A DNA stretch of 64,000 bases from contig DLDU01000007.1 in the NCBI GenBank assembly GCA_002481295.1, forward strand, positions 3,180-67,179, in the 5' to 3' direction. The first letter of the stretch is position 1. Each line of letters begins with the position of its first letter. This document shows positions 26,390 to 34,538 of the stretch, in pieces. Source of the stretch: Prevotella sp. UBA7764. Its GTDB lineage: Bacteria > Bacteroidota > Bacteroidia > Bacteroidales > Bacteroidaceae. The notes beneath the pieces were generated by a model, which was given only the letters and a program-made list of their open reading frames with translations, did no database searches and was not told where the DNA came from. Position numbers and translations under genes: made by a program.

Positions 26390-27802
26390 ATGACACTTCC
26401 AAAGTCTTTTGAAGATTATACCCTTCAGCTCATGGGAGCTGAACGCTTCACCCGTCTGTGCCAGGCTCTCGACACACCTTCACCGGTCAGCATCCGCTTC
26501 AACCCGTTCAAGACAACCAACGAAGAACGGCAGAGCATGACATTTCCAGGGCACGAAGGAGAAAGGATCAAACAGACGGATAAGGTCTCCTGGTGCAACG
26601 AAGGGCACTATCTTGAGAGTCGTCCGGTGTTTACTCTCGACCCACTTCTCCATGCCGGTGCTTACTATGTGCAGGAGGCTTCGTCGATGTTTATCGACCA
26701 CGTCATCAGAGAGTATGTCACGGAACCCGTGAAAATGCTTGACCTCTGTGCTGCTCCCGGGGGCAAGACAACAGCCGTGAGAGCGGCACTACCCGAAGGG
26801 AGCCTGCTCTTTTGCAACGAACCCGTCAAGCTCAGAGCAAACATCCTGTCAGAAAACATGCAGAAGTTTGGACATCCCGAGGTGATCGTGACCAATAACT
26901 ACCCCAAAGACTATGCCCGGTCGGGACTCCGCTTTGACGTGATTCTGGCCGATGTGCCTTGTTCGGGTGAAGGCATGTTCCGCAAAGACGAGGACGCCGT
27001 CAGACTTTGGAGTCCACAAAACGTGGAGAAATGCCGTGACTTGCAACGGGAGATCATCGAGACGATATGGCCCTGCCTCAACGCGGGCGGCATTCTCATC
27101 TACAGCACATGCACCTACAATGCGAAGGAAGACGAAGAGAACATCGCTTGGATCGCGGAAAACTTAGGGGCTGACGTATTGAAAGTGCCCGTCGAGGATG
27201 GTTGGAACATCACCGGACCCTTAGTGGGCAACAATCCCGTATGCCGTTTTCTCCCTGGCTATACGGTGGGAGAAGGTCTGTTCATGGCCGCACTCAGAAA
27301 ACGGGGAGAGAAAAAAGAGATGAAAGAAAACAAAATGCGGGAAGCAAGACAAAGAAAGAAGGAAAAAGGAAAACAAGATCACCAGCAGCCCACCACCGCC
27401 TATCAGCAATGGCTGAAAGAGCCGGTGAACTTCCACTGCGTAGCAGACCGGTTGGTAGCTATGCCGCAACAGTGGGACGCATACTACCTCCAAGCCACCA
27501 AGTATCTGCATATTCTTCACGCAGGCATCACCATCGGCACGGCAAAAGGCAAGGATCTGGTGCCCGACGAAAGCCTGGCCCTCTCTACGGCTCTCAGCAC
27601 TGAGGCCTTCCCAAGATGGGAGGCAGACTATCACGAGGCACTGCAATATCTTCACCGAGAGGCTGTTGCCCTGCCCGCGGAAATGCCTAAAGGCTACGTG
27701 CTCGTCACCTATCAGGGGCATCCACTCGGCTTCGTGAAAAACTTAGGCTCACGTGCCAACAACCTCTATCCCAAAGAATGGAAAATCAAAATCACGCTAT
27801 AA
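26390..27802 (+). CDS. RsmF-like rRNA cytosine-C5 methyltransferase
   Basis: NOL1/NOP2/Sun-family SAM-dependent RNA m5C methyltransferase, 470 residues. SAM-binding DLCAAPGGKTTAV lies near residue 119; motif IV DVPCSGEGMFRKDE near 187; motif VI YSTCTYN, holding the catalytic cysteine, near 237. A lysine/arginine-rich linker (about 305-330) joins the core to a C-terminal RsmF/PUA-like domain ending GFVKNLGSRANNLYPKEW. The length matches RsmF (about 480) more than RsmB. Its end overlaps folA by 25 bases. Confidence 0.88.
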   Translation: MTLPKSFEDYTLQLMGAERFTRLCQALDTPSPVSIRFNPFKTTNEERQSMTFPGHEGERIKQTDKVSWCNEGHYLESRPVFTLDPLLHAGAYYVQEASSMFIDHVIREYVTEPVKMLDLCAAPGGKTTAVRAALPEGSLLFCNEPVKLRANILSENMQKFGHPEVIVTNNYPKDYARSGLRFDVILADVPCSGEGMFRKDEDAVRLWSPQNVEKCRDLQREIIETIWPCLNAGGILIYSTCTYNAKEDEENIAWIAENLGADVLKVPVEDGWNITGPLVGNNPVCRFLPGYTVGEGLFMAALRKRGEKKEMKENKMREARQRKKEKGKQDHQQPTTAYQQWLKEPVNFHCVADRLVAMPQQWDAYYLQATKYLHILHAGITIGTAKGKDLVPDESLALSTALSTEAFPRWEADYHEALQYLHREAVALPAEMPKGYVLVTYQGHPLGFVKNLGSRANNLYPKEWKIKITL

Positions 27803-28290
27803 TCAGTATCATTGTGGCAATGTCACGCCAACGGGCCATTGGCTTCCGTAACCGACTGCCGTGGCATTTGCCCGAGGATATGGCTCACTTCAAGGCTCTC
27901 ACCACCGGGCATACGGTCATCATGGGGCGCAAGACTTTTGAGTCTCTGCCAAACGGTGCCCTGCCCCACCGTCGCAACGTGGTCATCACACGACAGGCTG
28001 AAGCCATGAAGCAACATCGTCACGACGTCGTGCTCTATGATTCTCTGGAAGAAGCACTCAAGCAGGAAGCCAAGGAGCAGGAGATCTTTATCATCGGCGG
28101 GGAAAGCATCTATCGACTGTCTATGCCCTTGGCTGACAAAATCTACGCTACCCTCGTCGAACAGGAACCCCCAGAGGCTGATGCCTGGTTCCCGGAAATA
28201 GACATGAGAAATTGGCAGATAACAAAAAAGGAGAAGCACTCTGGCTTCTCCTTCCTACTCCTTGAGAGACTTGCTAACTCCCAGGATTAA
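27778..28290 (+). CDS. folA: Dihydrofolate reductase
   Basis: NADPH-dependent reduction of dihydrofolate to tetrahydrofolate. The 170-residue protein shows IISIIVAMSRQRAIGFRNRLPWHLPEDMAHF with the substrate-binding acidic residue (Glu in PEDM), then VIMGRKTFESLP, NVVITR and FIIGGESIYR. The ATG at 27778 lies inside the methyltransferase gene, suggesting coupled translation; a later internal Met would remove the first beta strand. Its stop overlaps the stop of the convergent Lrp gene. Confidence 0.95.
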   Translation: MENQNHAIISIIVAMSRQRAIGFRNRLPWHLPEDMAHFKALTTGHTVIMGRKTFESLPNGALPHRRNVVITRQAEAMKQHRHDVVLYDSLEEALKQEAKEQEIFIIGGESIYRLSMPLADKIYATLVEQEPPEADAWFPEIDMRNWQITKKEKHSGFSFLLLERLANSQD

Positions 28291-28808
28291 TCTACATTGT
28301 CGTTGAACTCAGACTCAGAATTATCGTCCTCGTCGTCATCTTCATCATCATTGGGGATCGGCAATTGCCGGTCGATGACAGCGTTGAAGTTGACGATGGT
28401 CTCACTGCGCGACAAGCCCAATGGTTGAAGCTTGTCATGGATGATGTTCATCAGATGATGGTTGTTGCGGGCATACAGTTTGATGAACATGTCGTAACCA
28501 CCCGTAGTGATGTTGCATTCGGTGACCTCGGGAATTCTTTTCAGTTTCTCCACCACATCGTCAAATGTGGTTGGATCTTTCAGATAAAGACCAATATAAG
28601 CACAAGTCTCATAGCCGATTTTCTCAGGATCTACGATAAACTGAGAGCCCTTGAGGATTCCGAGTTGAGTAAGTTTTTGAATACGTTGATGAATAGCAGC
28701 TCCACTGACATTGCAGGCGCGGGCAACCTCCAAAAAAGCGATGCGCGCGTCTGACGAAATAAGCTGCAAAATCTTTCTGTCTAAAGCATCTAATTTGTGT
28801 CTAGCCAT
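28287..28808 (-). CDS. Lrp/AsnC-family transcriptional regulator with acidic tail
   Basis: A 173-residue regulator: N-terminal winged helix-turn-helix (LDRKILQLISSDARIAFLEVARACNVSGAAIHQRIQKL split over residues about 8-45), then the RAM ligand-binding domain (TTGGYDMFIKLYARN). Lrp proteins respond to amino acids. The last 20 residues or so are almost all Asp, Glu, Asn and Ser, an unusual acidic tail. The gene converges on folA with overlapping stop codons and has its own promoter at 28829-28860. Confidence 0.92.
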   Translation of the reverse strand: MARHKLDALDRKILQLISSDARIAFLEVARACNVSGAAIHQRIQKLTQLGILKGSQFIVDPEKIGYETCAYIGLYLKDPTTFDDVVEKLKRIPEVTECNITTGGYDMFIKLYARNNHHLMNIIHDKLQPLGLSRSETIVNFNAVIDRQLPIPNDDEDDDEDDNSESEFNDNVD

Positions 28809-28828
28809 TGTTTCTATTAATTTGCGTG

Positions 28829-28860
28829 CAAAGATACATATTTTTCTTCATATACACAAC
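28829..28860 (-). promoter_or_regulatory. Promoter for the Lrp-family gene
   Basis: Minus strand: GTTG (28857-28860, one mismatch to TTTG), 20-base spacer, TATCTTTG (28829-28836), 20 bases before the start codon. Confidence 0.65.
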
Positions 28861-28926
28861 TTTTATAAGCAAATATATTATCAAATGACACTTTTACTTT
28901 AAAAGTTCATCAACAACAGAAGTCTT

Positions 28927-29406
28927 TTAATGCTTAGACGCACCTTTTTCTACCGGTGTAGCCGAATAACTGATCTTGAGAGCCTTCGCCTGACGCAGTG
29001 CTTGCTTCACGTCTGTGATGATCCCCATGGGCGTGTGGCGGTCGGCTTTGATCGACACGGTCATCTGCTGCTGGTCTTCCGGTGACATCCTGTCCTTTTC
29101 TTGTGAGACATAGTCCGTCACGTCGGCAGGAGAACCAAATTTGTCGTTCAACTGTATCATGGTACGACCGTGAGTGGCCTCTCCCATCGTACCCGCAGCC
29201 TTGCCTATATATATATAGGTAACAGCGGTCTTCTTCGTCAGTCGCGTCAACTCAGTACCTTGCGGTGTGCGATACTGCACCTTCACGGCCACCTTCTGCA
29301 TGTGCGTGACTATCATAAAAAAGAACAGCACACTGAAGATCAAATCTGGCAGCGACGCCGTGTTGAGTCCCGGAACCGTATGTTCTCTACGACGAAACAT
29401 GCTCAT
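28927..29406 (-). CDS. ExbD/TolR-family protein, second copy
   Basis: A 159-residue ExbD-like protein: short cytoplasmic start, one membrane helix (DLIFSVLFFFMIVTHM, about residues 21-36) with the conserved aspartate at its beginning, and a periplasmic domain. ExbD works with ExbB to drive TonB with the proton gradient. It is the last gene of a four-gene operon and overlaps the first exbD by 4 bases (ATGA). Two different ExbD-like subunits in a row are common in Bacteroidetes. Confidence 0.88.
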   Translation of the reverse strand: MSMFRRREHTVPGLNTASLPDLIFSVLFFFMIVTHMQKVAVKVQYRTPQGTELTRLTKKTAVTYIYIGKAAGTMGEATHGRTMIQLNDKFGSPADVTDYVSQEKDRMSPEDQQQMTVSIKADRHTPMGIITDVKQALRQAKALKISYSATPVEKGASKH

Positions 29407-29954
29407 GGCTGCCCTCCTTCCTGTGTTGGCTGCGTCGCATCCTGGCTGCCATTATACTGCTCAGCAATGCGCTGGGGAATTTCATCTTTCACCTTGTCGC
29501 GCTGATCTTGCGACAATGCAGCGTAGTGGCGACCGAACTGGGCCATAGCGCAGCGGTCGCGCAGATTGCGATAAGCGTCGACGAGCTGGTTCTGCATATG
29601 GAAATAAATGTCATAGCTGGCTTGAGGATCCACACTTACCTTGATGAGATGACGCTTTCCAAGCCGTGTGACGAAGGCCTCTACGCGCTGCTGCAGACGG
29701 TTCACAGCAAAGGGCTTACCATCGACAAGCAACCGGTTGCCACCCGTGATCTGCAAATCCAGTACCGTGCTTTTCTCCACAAAGGACTGCTCACTCTGCT
29801 GTTGTCCTTGTGGCGGCAGCTGGCGCGTAATGCCCTTGTCCACGTCCATATTGGTGGTAACGAGGAAGAAAATGAGCAGCATAAACGAAATATCGGCCGT
29901 AGAAGTCGTGTTCAGCTGAGGTACACTACGCCTGCGATGATGGAAATTCATCAT
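29403..29954 (-). CDS. ExbD/TolR-family protein, first copy
   Basis: A 183-residue ExbD-like protein: RRRSVPQLNTTSTADISFMLLIFFLVTTNM, where the aspartate in TADIS marks the proton-pathway position, then a periplasmic domain. The C-terminus carries a Gln-rich tail not seen in the second copy, so the two are not interchangeable by sequence. Overlaps both neighbours by 4 bases. Confidence 0.88.
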   Translation of the reverse strand: MMNFHHRRRSVPQLNTTSTADISFMLLIFFLVTTNMDVDKGITRQLPPQGQQQSEQSFVEKSTVLDLQITGGNRLLVDGKPFAVNRLQQRVEAFVTRLGKRHLIKVSVDPQASYDIYFHMQNQLVDAYRNLRDRCAMAQFGRHYAALSQDQRDKVKDEIPQRIAEQYNGSQDATQPTQEGGQP

Positions 29955-30463
29955 AACTTTCGATTATATTTTGTGGCACCATAGATGACTGCGGCTACCG
30001 CAATGAGCATCATCACCAATGACGTGACAATGAACATATCGGATGTCCTGAGCCAAAATCCACTTGCATAGGTGACACCATTGATCTTCATCGGTGCGGT
30101 ACTCCCCAAAGCAAAGGTCAGCAGCAGCAATACTACGACACTACCAGCAACCAAGTAACCGATCTTCTTCACGGGGATTCCATTCTCCACAGCCTCGGTC
30201 TTGCCCCGCTTCTTCAGCAAGCTGACCACCGACCATACAGAGAAACCGATACCCAACATCAGGTAAAGAACCATGAGCAACAACAAAGCATTGGTGAACA
30301 GAGGCGCGTTGAAGTTGGGATCATCCTCAAACGGACGATCGTAGCCGACAAGCCAGAACAGCACAAAGATAACCATCGCAATGCCTACAAGCAGGTAGAG
30401 TGCACGCGAGGAAATCTTCTCCGCTGGCCAGCTCCGAAGCTGATGAATATTCAACCGTTTCAT
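29951..30463 (-). CDS. Membrane protein of the ExbBD operon, unknown function
   Basis: A 170-residue protein with four or five hydrophobic segments (YLLVGIAMVIFVLFWLVG, NALLLLMVLYLMLGIGF, GYLVAGSVVVLLLLTFALG, FIVTSLVMMLIAVAAVIYG). It lies between exbB and the first exbD, overlapping each by 4 bases, so all four are made together. The small, helix-rich form suggests a third membrane subunit or assembly factor of the motor. I do not recognise a named family. Confidence 0.75.
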   Translation of the reverse strand: MKRLNIHQLRSWPAEKISSRALYLLVGIAMVIFVLFWLVGYDRPFEDDPNFNAPLFTNALLLLMVLYLMLGIGFSVWSVVSLLKKRGKTEAVENGIPVKKIGYLVAGSVVVLLLLTFALGSTAPMKINGVTYASGFWLRTSDMFIVTSLVMMLIAVAAVIYGATKYNRKL

Positions 30464-31332
30464 TTCTTCAACTTATATTTTACTACTGAGTCCAACAAAG
30501 AGATGGCACTCTCCTCCATCTGCGCGGTGAGATGCTCTATCTTTGAAAGGATATAGTTGTAGAAGATCTGGAGGATCAGGGCCACGATAATACCGAAGAT
30601 TGTAGTGATCAGAGCCACCTTCATACCGGAAGCGACGATCGTCGGACTGATGTCGCCTGCTGTCTGTATCTGGTCGAAAGCCATCACCATACCAATCACA
30701 GTACCTAAGAAGCCGAGCGAAGGAGCCATGGCTATGAACAAAGTAATCCATGAGCAGCCTTTCTCCAAGTTGGAACTCTGCACGGAACCATAGCTGGCTA
30801 CCGAACGCTCAATGTCTTCGATCGGCTCATCGATGCGTTCCAGACCTTGGTAGCAAATGGAAGCCACAGGACCACGCGTGTTGCGGCATAGCGTCTTTGC
30901 GCCCTCTACATCACCACCCATCAGCTTGTCGTCGACATCCTTCATGAGTTTCTTGGCATTGATCTCAGAAAGGCTCAGATAGATGACACGCTCTACACAA
31001 AATGCCAAACCGAGTACCAAGGCCAAAGCGACCAATGACATGAAGCCGGCATTGCCCTCTATGAACTTTGTTTTCAAGGCTTTGTAGAAACCGCCATTGT
31101 CAGAGGAAGCATCGTCGCCACCGTCGGAAGACGCTGCCTGATCCAACATGCTCTCGGCAGTAGCACTGTCGAGATCCGCGTCATCAGCGTTGGATGACGC
31201 ACTGTCCGTGGATACCTTCTCCTGCTGCGTTGTCGGTGTAGCCTGAGCTGCTGCTTTCTTTTGAGCCTGCGCCAGGCTGCAGCACGAAATAAATGACACG
31301 AGAATAATGAGACGCTGTATCAATCTATTCAT
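30460..31332 (-). CDS. exbB: MotA/TolQ/ExbB proton channel family protein
   Basis: A 290-residue ExbB-like protein with an N-terminal signal-like helix and an alanine/serine/aspartate-rich periplasmic linker (about 25-85) before the channel. The conserved core is FIAMAPSLGFLGTVIGMVMAFDQIQ, with a final helix pair (VALITTIFGIIVALILQIFYNYIL). ExbB pentamers form the proton channel for TonB-dependent uptake. First gene of the operon; TonB itself is encoded 2.4 kb upstream on the same strand. Confidence 0.9.
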   Translation of the reverse strand: MNRLIQRLIILVSFISCCSLAQAQKKAAAQATPTTQQEKVSTDSASSNADDADLDSATAESMLDQAASSDGGDDASSDNGGFYKALKTKFIEGNAGFMSLVALALVLGLAFCVERVIYLSLSEINAKKLMKDVDDKLMGGDVEGAKTLCRNTRGPVASICYQGLERIDEPIEDIERSVASYGSVQSSNLEKGCSWITLFIAMAPSLGFLGTVIGMVMAFDQIQTAGDISPTIVASGMKVALITTIFGIIVALILQIFYNYILSKIEHLTAQMEESAISLLDSVVKYKLKK

Positions 31333-31384
31333 CTCTTTTTTAAATGTATTGGTCTATCTATGCTAACTATTTACTATGTAAGTG

Positions 31385-31392
31385 CAAAGATA
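31385..31392 (-). promoter_or_regulatory. Candidate -7 box for the ExbB operon
   Basis: TATCTTTG on the minus strand, 52 bases before the exbB start. No TTTG at -33 spacing. Confidence 0.45.
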
Positions 31393-31587
31393 CTACTTTT
31401 GAAGCATATAGAGACGAAAGAAAAAACTTTTTTAATACTTACTGCGAAAAAGGGGACTCCGACTGCAAAAAAGACAAATCAAGCGATCGTGAGGAAGATA
31501 ACGAAAGAAGGCAAAGAAAAAGGGCAAAAAGAAAATCAAAAATAAATCACGTCTCTCAAACGAGAGCCGTGATCCATTCTTGCTTTG

Positions 31588-31675
31588 CGGAAAGAGGGGG
31601 ATTCGAACCCCCGAAACGCTTTAGACGTTTACACGCTTTCCAGGCGTGCCTCTTCAACCACTCGAGCATCTTTCC
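31588..31675 (-). tRNA. tRNA-Ser (anticodon GGA)
   Basis: On the minus strand an 88-base tRNA: acceptor GGAAAGA pairs with TCTTTCC, T arm GGGGGTTCGAATCCCCC, anticodon stem CACGC/GCGTG with loop CTGGAAA (anticodon GGA, reading UCC and UCU), and the long variable arm expected of class II tRNA-Ser. No encoded CCA follows; the next bases are GCAAAG. Confidence 0.95.
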
Positions 31676-31711
31676 CTTTCGTGTTTGAATGCCATTTTGC
31701 AATAGCGACTG

Positions 31712-31742
31712 CAAAAGTATTACTTTTATCGCAAACCGCAAA
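31712..31742 (-). promoter_or_regulatory. Consensus promoter for tRNA-Ser
   Basis: Minus strand: TTTG (31739-31742), 19-base spacer, TACTTTTG (31712-31719). The tRNA begins 37 bases downstream. Confidence 0.75.
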
Positions 31743-31826
31743 CGAAACGCAAGAGCTTTTAAGACTCTTTAAGATTTTAAACACGCTTGTCCGCTTCCAA
31801 ACCGCCACCACGCTGTCATTTTGCCG

Positions 31827-32654
31827 TCAGCATACAGCCAATGGACGTACTCCAAAGAGCGTTTCAACGTTTTTGTTGGTCACCAAAGCCACTTCGTCTG
31901 CTGACACACCATAGGCTTGTGCCAACGTCAGCCTGACATCAGCCACATAAGCACTCTCGTTCCTCTTGCCCCGATGCGGTACCGGAGCCATATAGGGGCT
32001 GTCGGTCTCCAGAACAATACGGTTCAACGGCACTGCTGCGGGCAGATCCTCACGCAGATGGGAACTCTTGAACGTGGACACACCACCCACGCCTAAGCAG
32101 AAGCGGTCAAAGCGCAGATAGGCTTCTGCCTCTTTCTGATTGCCTGTAAAACAATGGAAGACGCCACCGGGAAGCACTTTCTCGTAAGGCTTCATGATGT
32201 GGAGGAGTTCATTCTGCGCCTTACGGCAATGGATCATCAGCGGCAACTGATATTGAACCGACCACTCTACCTGACGCTCAAAAGCCTTGAGTTGCTGTTG
32301 TTCAAACTCACGGCTCCAGTAGAAGTCCAGTCCGCACTCGCCCACAGCAATGTAGCGAAGTGGAGCGTCAGTCGTCAGAGAGTTACGACTTGACTCCAAT
32401 TCCTGCTGCATGACACCGAGCACGCGCTCCCAGTCATCGCGCACCTCCTCTGGCTGCAAGCCTATCATCGGATAGCAATAGCCGGGATATTGACGACAGA
32501 CAGCCATTACAGAGGCAATAGACGACTCGTCAATGCCAGGGACAAAAATGGCTCCTACTCCAGCTTCCTTTGCCCGCTGTATCGTCTGCGGCAGGTCTTC
32601 ATCGAACTCCTCACCGTCGAGATGGGCGTGGGTATCTATAAAAGGTATCATCAA
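31827..32654 (-). CDS. tatD: TatD-family metal-dependent deoxyribonuclease
   Basis: A 275-residue TIM-barrel metallohydrolase of the TatD family. Metal and signature motifs: FIDTHAHLDGEEFDED at the N-terminus, YPMIGLQPEEV, VAVGECGLDFYW (EIGLDY in many homologues), MIHCRKAQ and VLETDSPYMAPVPHRGKRNES. Members are 3'-5' DNA exonucleases. The start may be the second Met. It follows the polyprenyl synthase gene after 8 bases, so the two are probably co-transcribed. Confidence 0.92.
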   Translation of the reverse strand: MMIPFIDTHAHLDGEEFDEDLPQTIQRAKEAGVGAIFVPGIDESSIASVMAVCRQYPGYCYPMIGLQPEEVRDDWERVLGVMQQELESSRNSLTTDAPLRYIAVGECGLDFYWSREFEQQQLKAFERQVEWSVQYQLPLMIHCRKAQNELLHIMKPYEKVLPGGVFHCFTGNQKEAEAYLRFDRFCLGVGGVSTFKSSHLREDLPAAVPLNRIVLETDSPYMAPVPHRGKRNESAYVADVRLTLAQAYGVSADEVALVTNKNVETLFGVRPLAVC

Positions 32655-32662
32655 AAGATATT

Positions 32663-33658
32663 TTAGAACTTACGGTTCATCAGTCGCTCGACATACTGAC
32701 GCAACTCTTGCTTACGGCCCTCGTCTACCTTTACAGCATCGAGATAGCCTTTGCTCTGCTCAAAACAACTGGCAATCTTCTCCTGAGCGAGTTTGTCTAC
32801 TCCGATCTCATTATAGAGCCTCGTCACAGCCTTCACCTTTTCATCCCTGTCAAAGTCTGTTGACGAGATCCAACGGTCCAACTCTGCACGTTGCGTAGCA
32901 TTGGCATGATTGTAAGCATTAATGAGCATGAAAGTCTTCTTGTTGCAGGCAATGTCGCCGCCGATGGCTTTTCCAAACACTTTCTCATTACCGTAGACAT
33001 CAAGATAGTCGTCCTGCAACTGGAAGGCCAAACCAACAAGTTCACCAAACTGATAGAGTCGCTCAGCATCGTCATGCGGAGCTCCAGCCAGCAGTGCGCC
33101 CATCTTTAAGGCACAGGCCAGCAAGACACTTGTCTTCAGACGTATCATCTCGAGATACTCCTCCTCGCTGACATCCATGCGTGTCTCAAAGTCGATATCG
33201 TATTGCTGTCCTTCCCCGATCTCCAAAGCAGTGGTGGTGAAGAGTTCAAGCACCTGCGGCAGTTTGTCTGCAGGGCACTCTGCCATCCGCTGATAAGCGA
33301 GCACAAGCATTGAGTCACCCGAAAGGATAGCCTGATTGGCATTCCACCGCTTATGCACAGTCTCATGTCCGCGGCGTAAGTCAGCATTGTCCATCAGATC
33401 ATCGTGAAGAAGTGTATAGTTGTGATAAGTCTCCAAAGCCACAGCCTGCATGAGAATGTTTTCGGGATCATCCTTGTACAGATTATAAGCCAACAGCATC
33501 AGCACGGGGCGCATACGTTTGCCGCCCATTGACAACACATACTTCACAGGCTCATAAAGGCTGGATGGCTGACGGTCGTTGGGCAACCGGGCCAGAAAAT
33601 CATTGACCTCTCCCAGCAGTTCAGAGGCTGACTTCATTGATATTTCCTCATTCATCAT
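32663..33658 (-). CDS. Polyprenyl (farnesyl/geranylgeranyl-type) diphosphate synthase
   Basis: All-trans prenyltransferase of 331 residues that condenses isopentenyl diphosphate with allylic diphosphates. The first aspartate-rich motif is DDLMD (residues 86-90) in LLHDDLMDNADLRRG; the second is DDYLD in FQLQDDYLDVYGNEK. GGKRMRP near residue 45 is the IPP-binding site. DDxxD with two intervening residues is the short-chain/bacterial class; product length cannot be read safely. Start may be Met1, Met2 or Met8. Confidence 0.92.
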   Translation of the reverse strand: MMNEEISMKSASELLGEVNDFLARLPNDRQPSSLYEPVKYVLSMGGKRMRPVLMLLAYNLYKDDPENILMQAVALETYHNYTLLHDDLMDNADLRRGHETVHKRWNANQAILSGDSMLVLAYQRMAECPADKLPQVLELFTTTALEIGEGQQYDIDFETRMDVSEEEYLEMIRLKTSVLLACALKMGALLAGAPHDDAERLYQFGELVGLAFQLQDDYLDVYGNEKVFGKAIGGDIACNKKTFMLINAYNHANATQRAELDRWISSTDFDRDEKVKAVTRLYNEIGVDKLAQEKIASCFEQSKGYLDAVKVDEGRKQELRQYVERLMNRKF

Positions 33659-33723
33659 CTATAAATTGATCATTCGTAATTGCGTAAACAACGGTTTTGT
33701 TTCTGCTACATTGTACGTTCTTG

Positions 33724-34428
33724 TCAAATAACGAAGTTCACGGGTATAGCAAACATCGTCCGACAAGGCTTTCCATTCATAATGCCGGGCTTCCATTTCG
33801 GCATCATCTTGATGACCCGCAAAGCCTCAGCGTCAAGCATAGGATGTGCCGACTTCTGCACTTTCGGTGAAGCGATCGAACCATCCGCATTGATGATGAA
33901 GCTCACCACCACCTTGCCTTCTATCTTCTGCTGCCGTGCTAAAGGTGGATAATGCAGGTTGCGTGTGAGCCACTTCATAAACTCCACGATGCCACCGGGG
34001 AACTCCGGCAACTGCTCAAGTGTCTTTTCCTCCAGCGAATCCTTGTTGGTGGTGATCTGAGGCAAAGCCTCCGTGACATTGGCATCCTTGGCCATACCCT
34101 GTCCGTCACCGATAAGCAGCTTGCTGGTAACGGGTGCTATCTGATCCGTACTGTTGCTCGTATGCTCCACCGTCTTCACGTTATCAGTGATAGACTTCGA
34201 AGCTGGTGCCGGTGCAGCGGATATCATATCTTTCATATCCATGGCCGGTTTCATGTCCATCTCCTCGGTCATATCGTCAGAGAGATCGCTGTCGTCGGCA
34301 GCATTCTGCGGCCGCGTCGTATATTCTAAAGCTGTAAACAAAAGGGCAAGCGCAAAGATCAGCCCCATGAGGAAGTACTCTCCCCGGTGCTGCTCCAAAT
34401 TGGCTTTGTCGCTCTTCTTCGTTTCCAT
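33724..34428 (-). CDS. tonB: TonB-family energy transducer
   Basis: A 234-residue protein with one N-terminal membrane helix (LMGLIFALALLFTALEYT, about residues 20-37), a long periplasmic linker rich in Asp, Met, Lys and Ala rather than the usual Pro-Lys repeats, and a TonB C-terminal domain (EGKVVVSFIINADGSIASPKV...KWKPGIMNGKPCRTMFAIPVNF). It couples the ExbB/ExbD motor to outer-membrane receptors. It diverges from porQ. Partner exbB/exbD genes are at 28927-31332. Confidence 0.9.
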   Translation of the reverse strand: METKKSDKANLEQHRGEYFLMGLIFALALLFTALEYTTRPQNAADDSDLSDDMTEEMDMKPAMDMKDMISAAPAPASKSITDNVKTVEHTSNSTDQIAPVTSKLLIGDGQGMAKDANVTEALPQITTNKDSLEEKTLEQLPEFPGGIVEFMKWLTRNLHYPPLARQQKIEGKVVVSFIINADGSIASPKVQKSAHPMLDAEALRVIKMMPKWKPGIMNGKPCRTMFAIPVNFVI

Positions 34429-34479
34429 GATTTATAATAAATCTACCTGTCTTTCCGTTATCATCAAAGATTCACACTG

Positions 34480-34487
34480 CAAATTTA
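34480..34487 (-). promoter_or_regulatory. Candidate -7 box for tonB
   Basis: TAAATTTG on the minus strand, 51 bases before the start. The -33 element is not evident. Confidence 0.35.
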
Positions 34488-34509
34488 CTGCAAATCTCGA
34501 AAAAAAGCG

Positions 34510-34517
34510 TATCTTTG
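34510..34517 (+). promoter_or_regulatory. Candidate -7 box for porQ
   Basis: TATCTTTG, 21 bases before the porQ start codon. The -33 position reads ACTG at a 19-base spacer, a weak match. Confidence 0.5.
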
Positions 34518-34538
34518 CCAAAGAATTAGAGTAAATAA

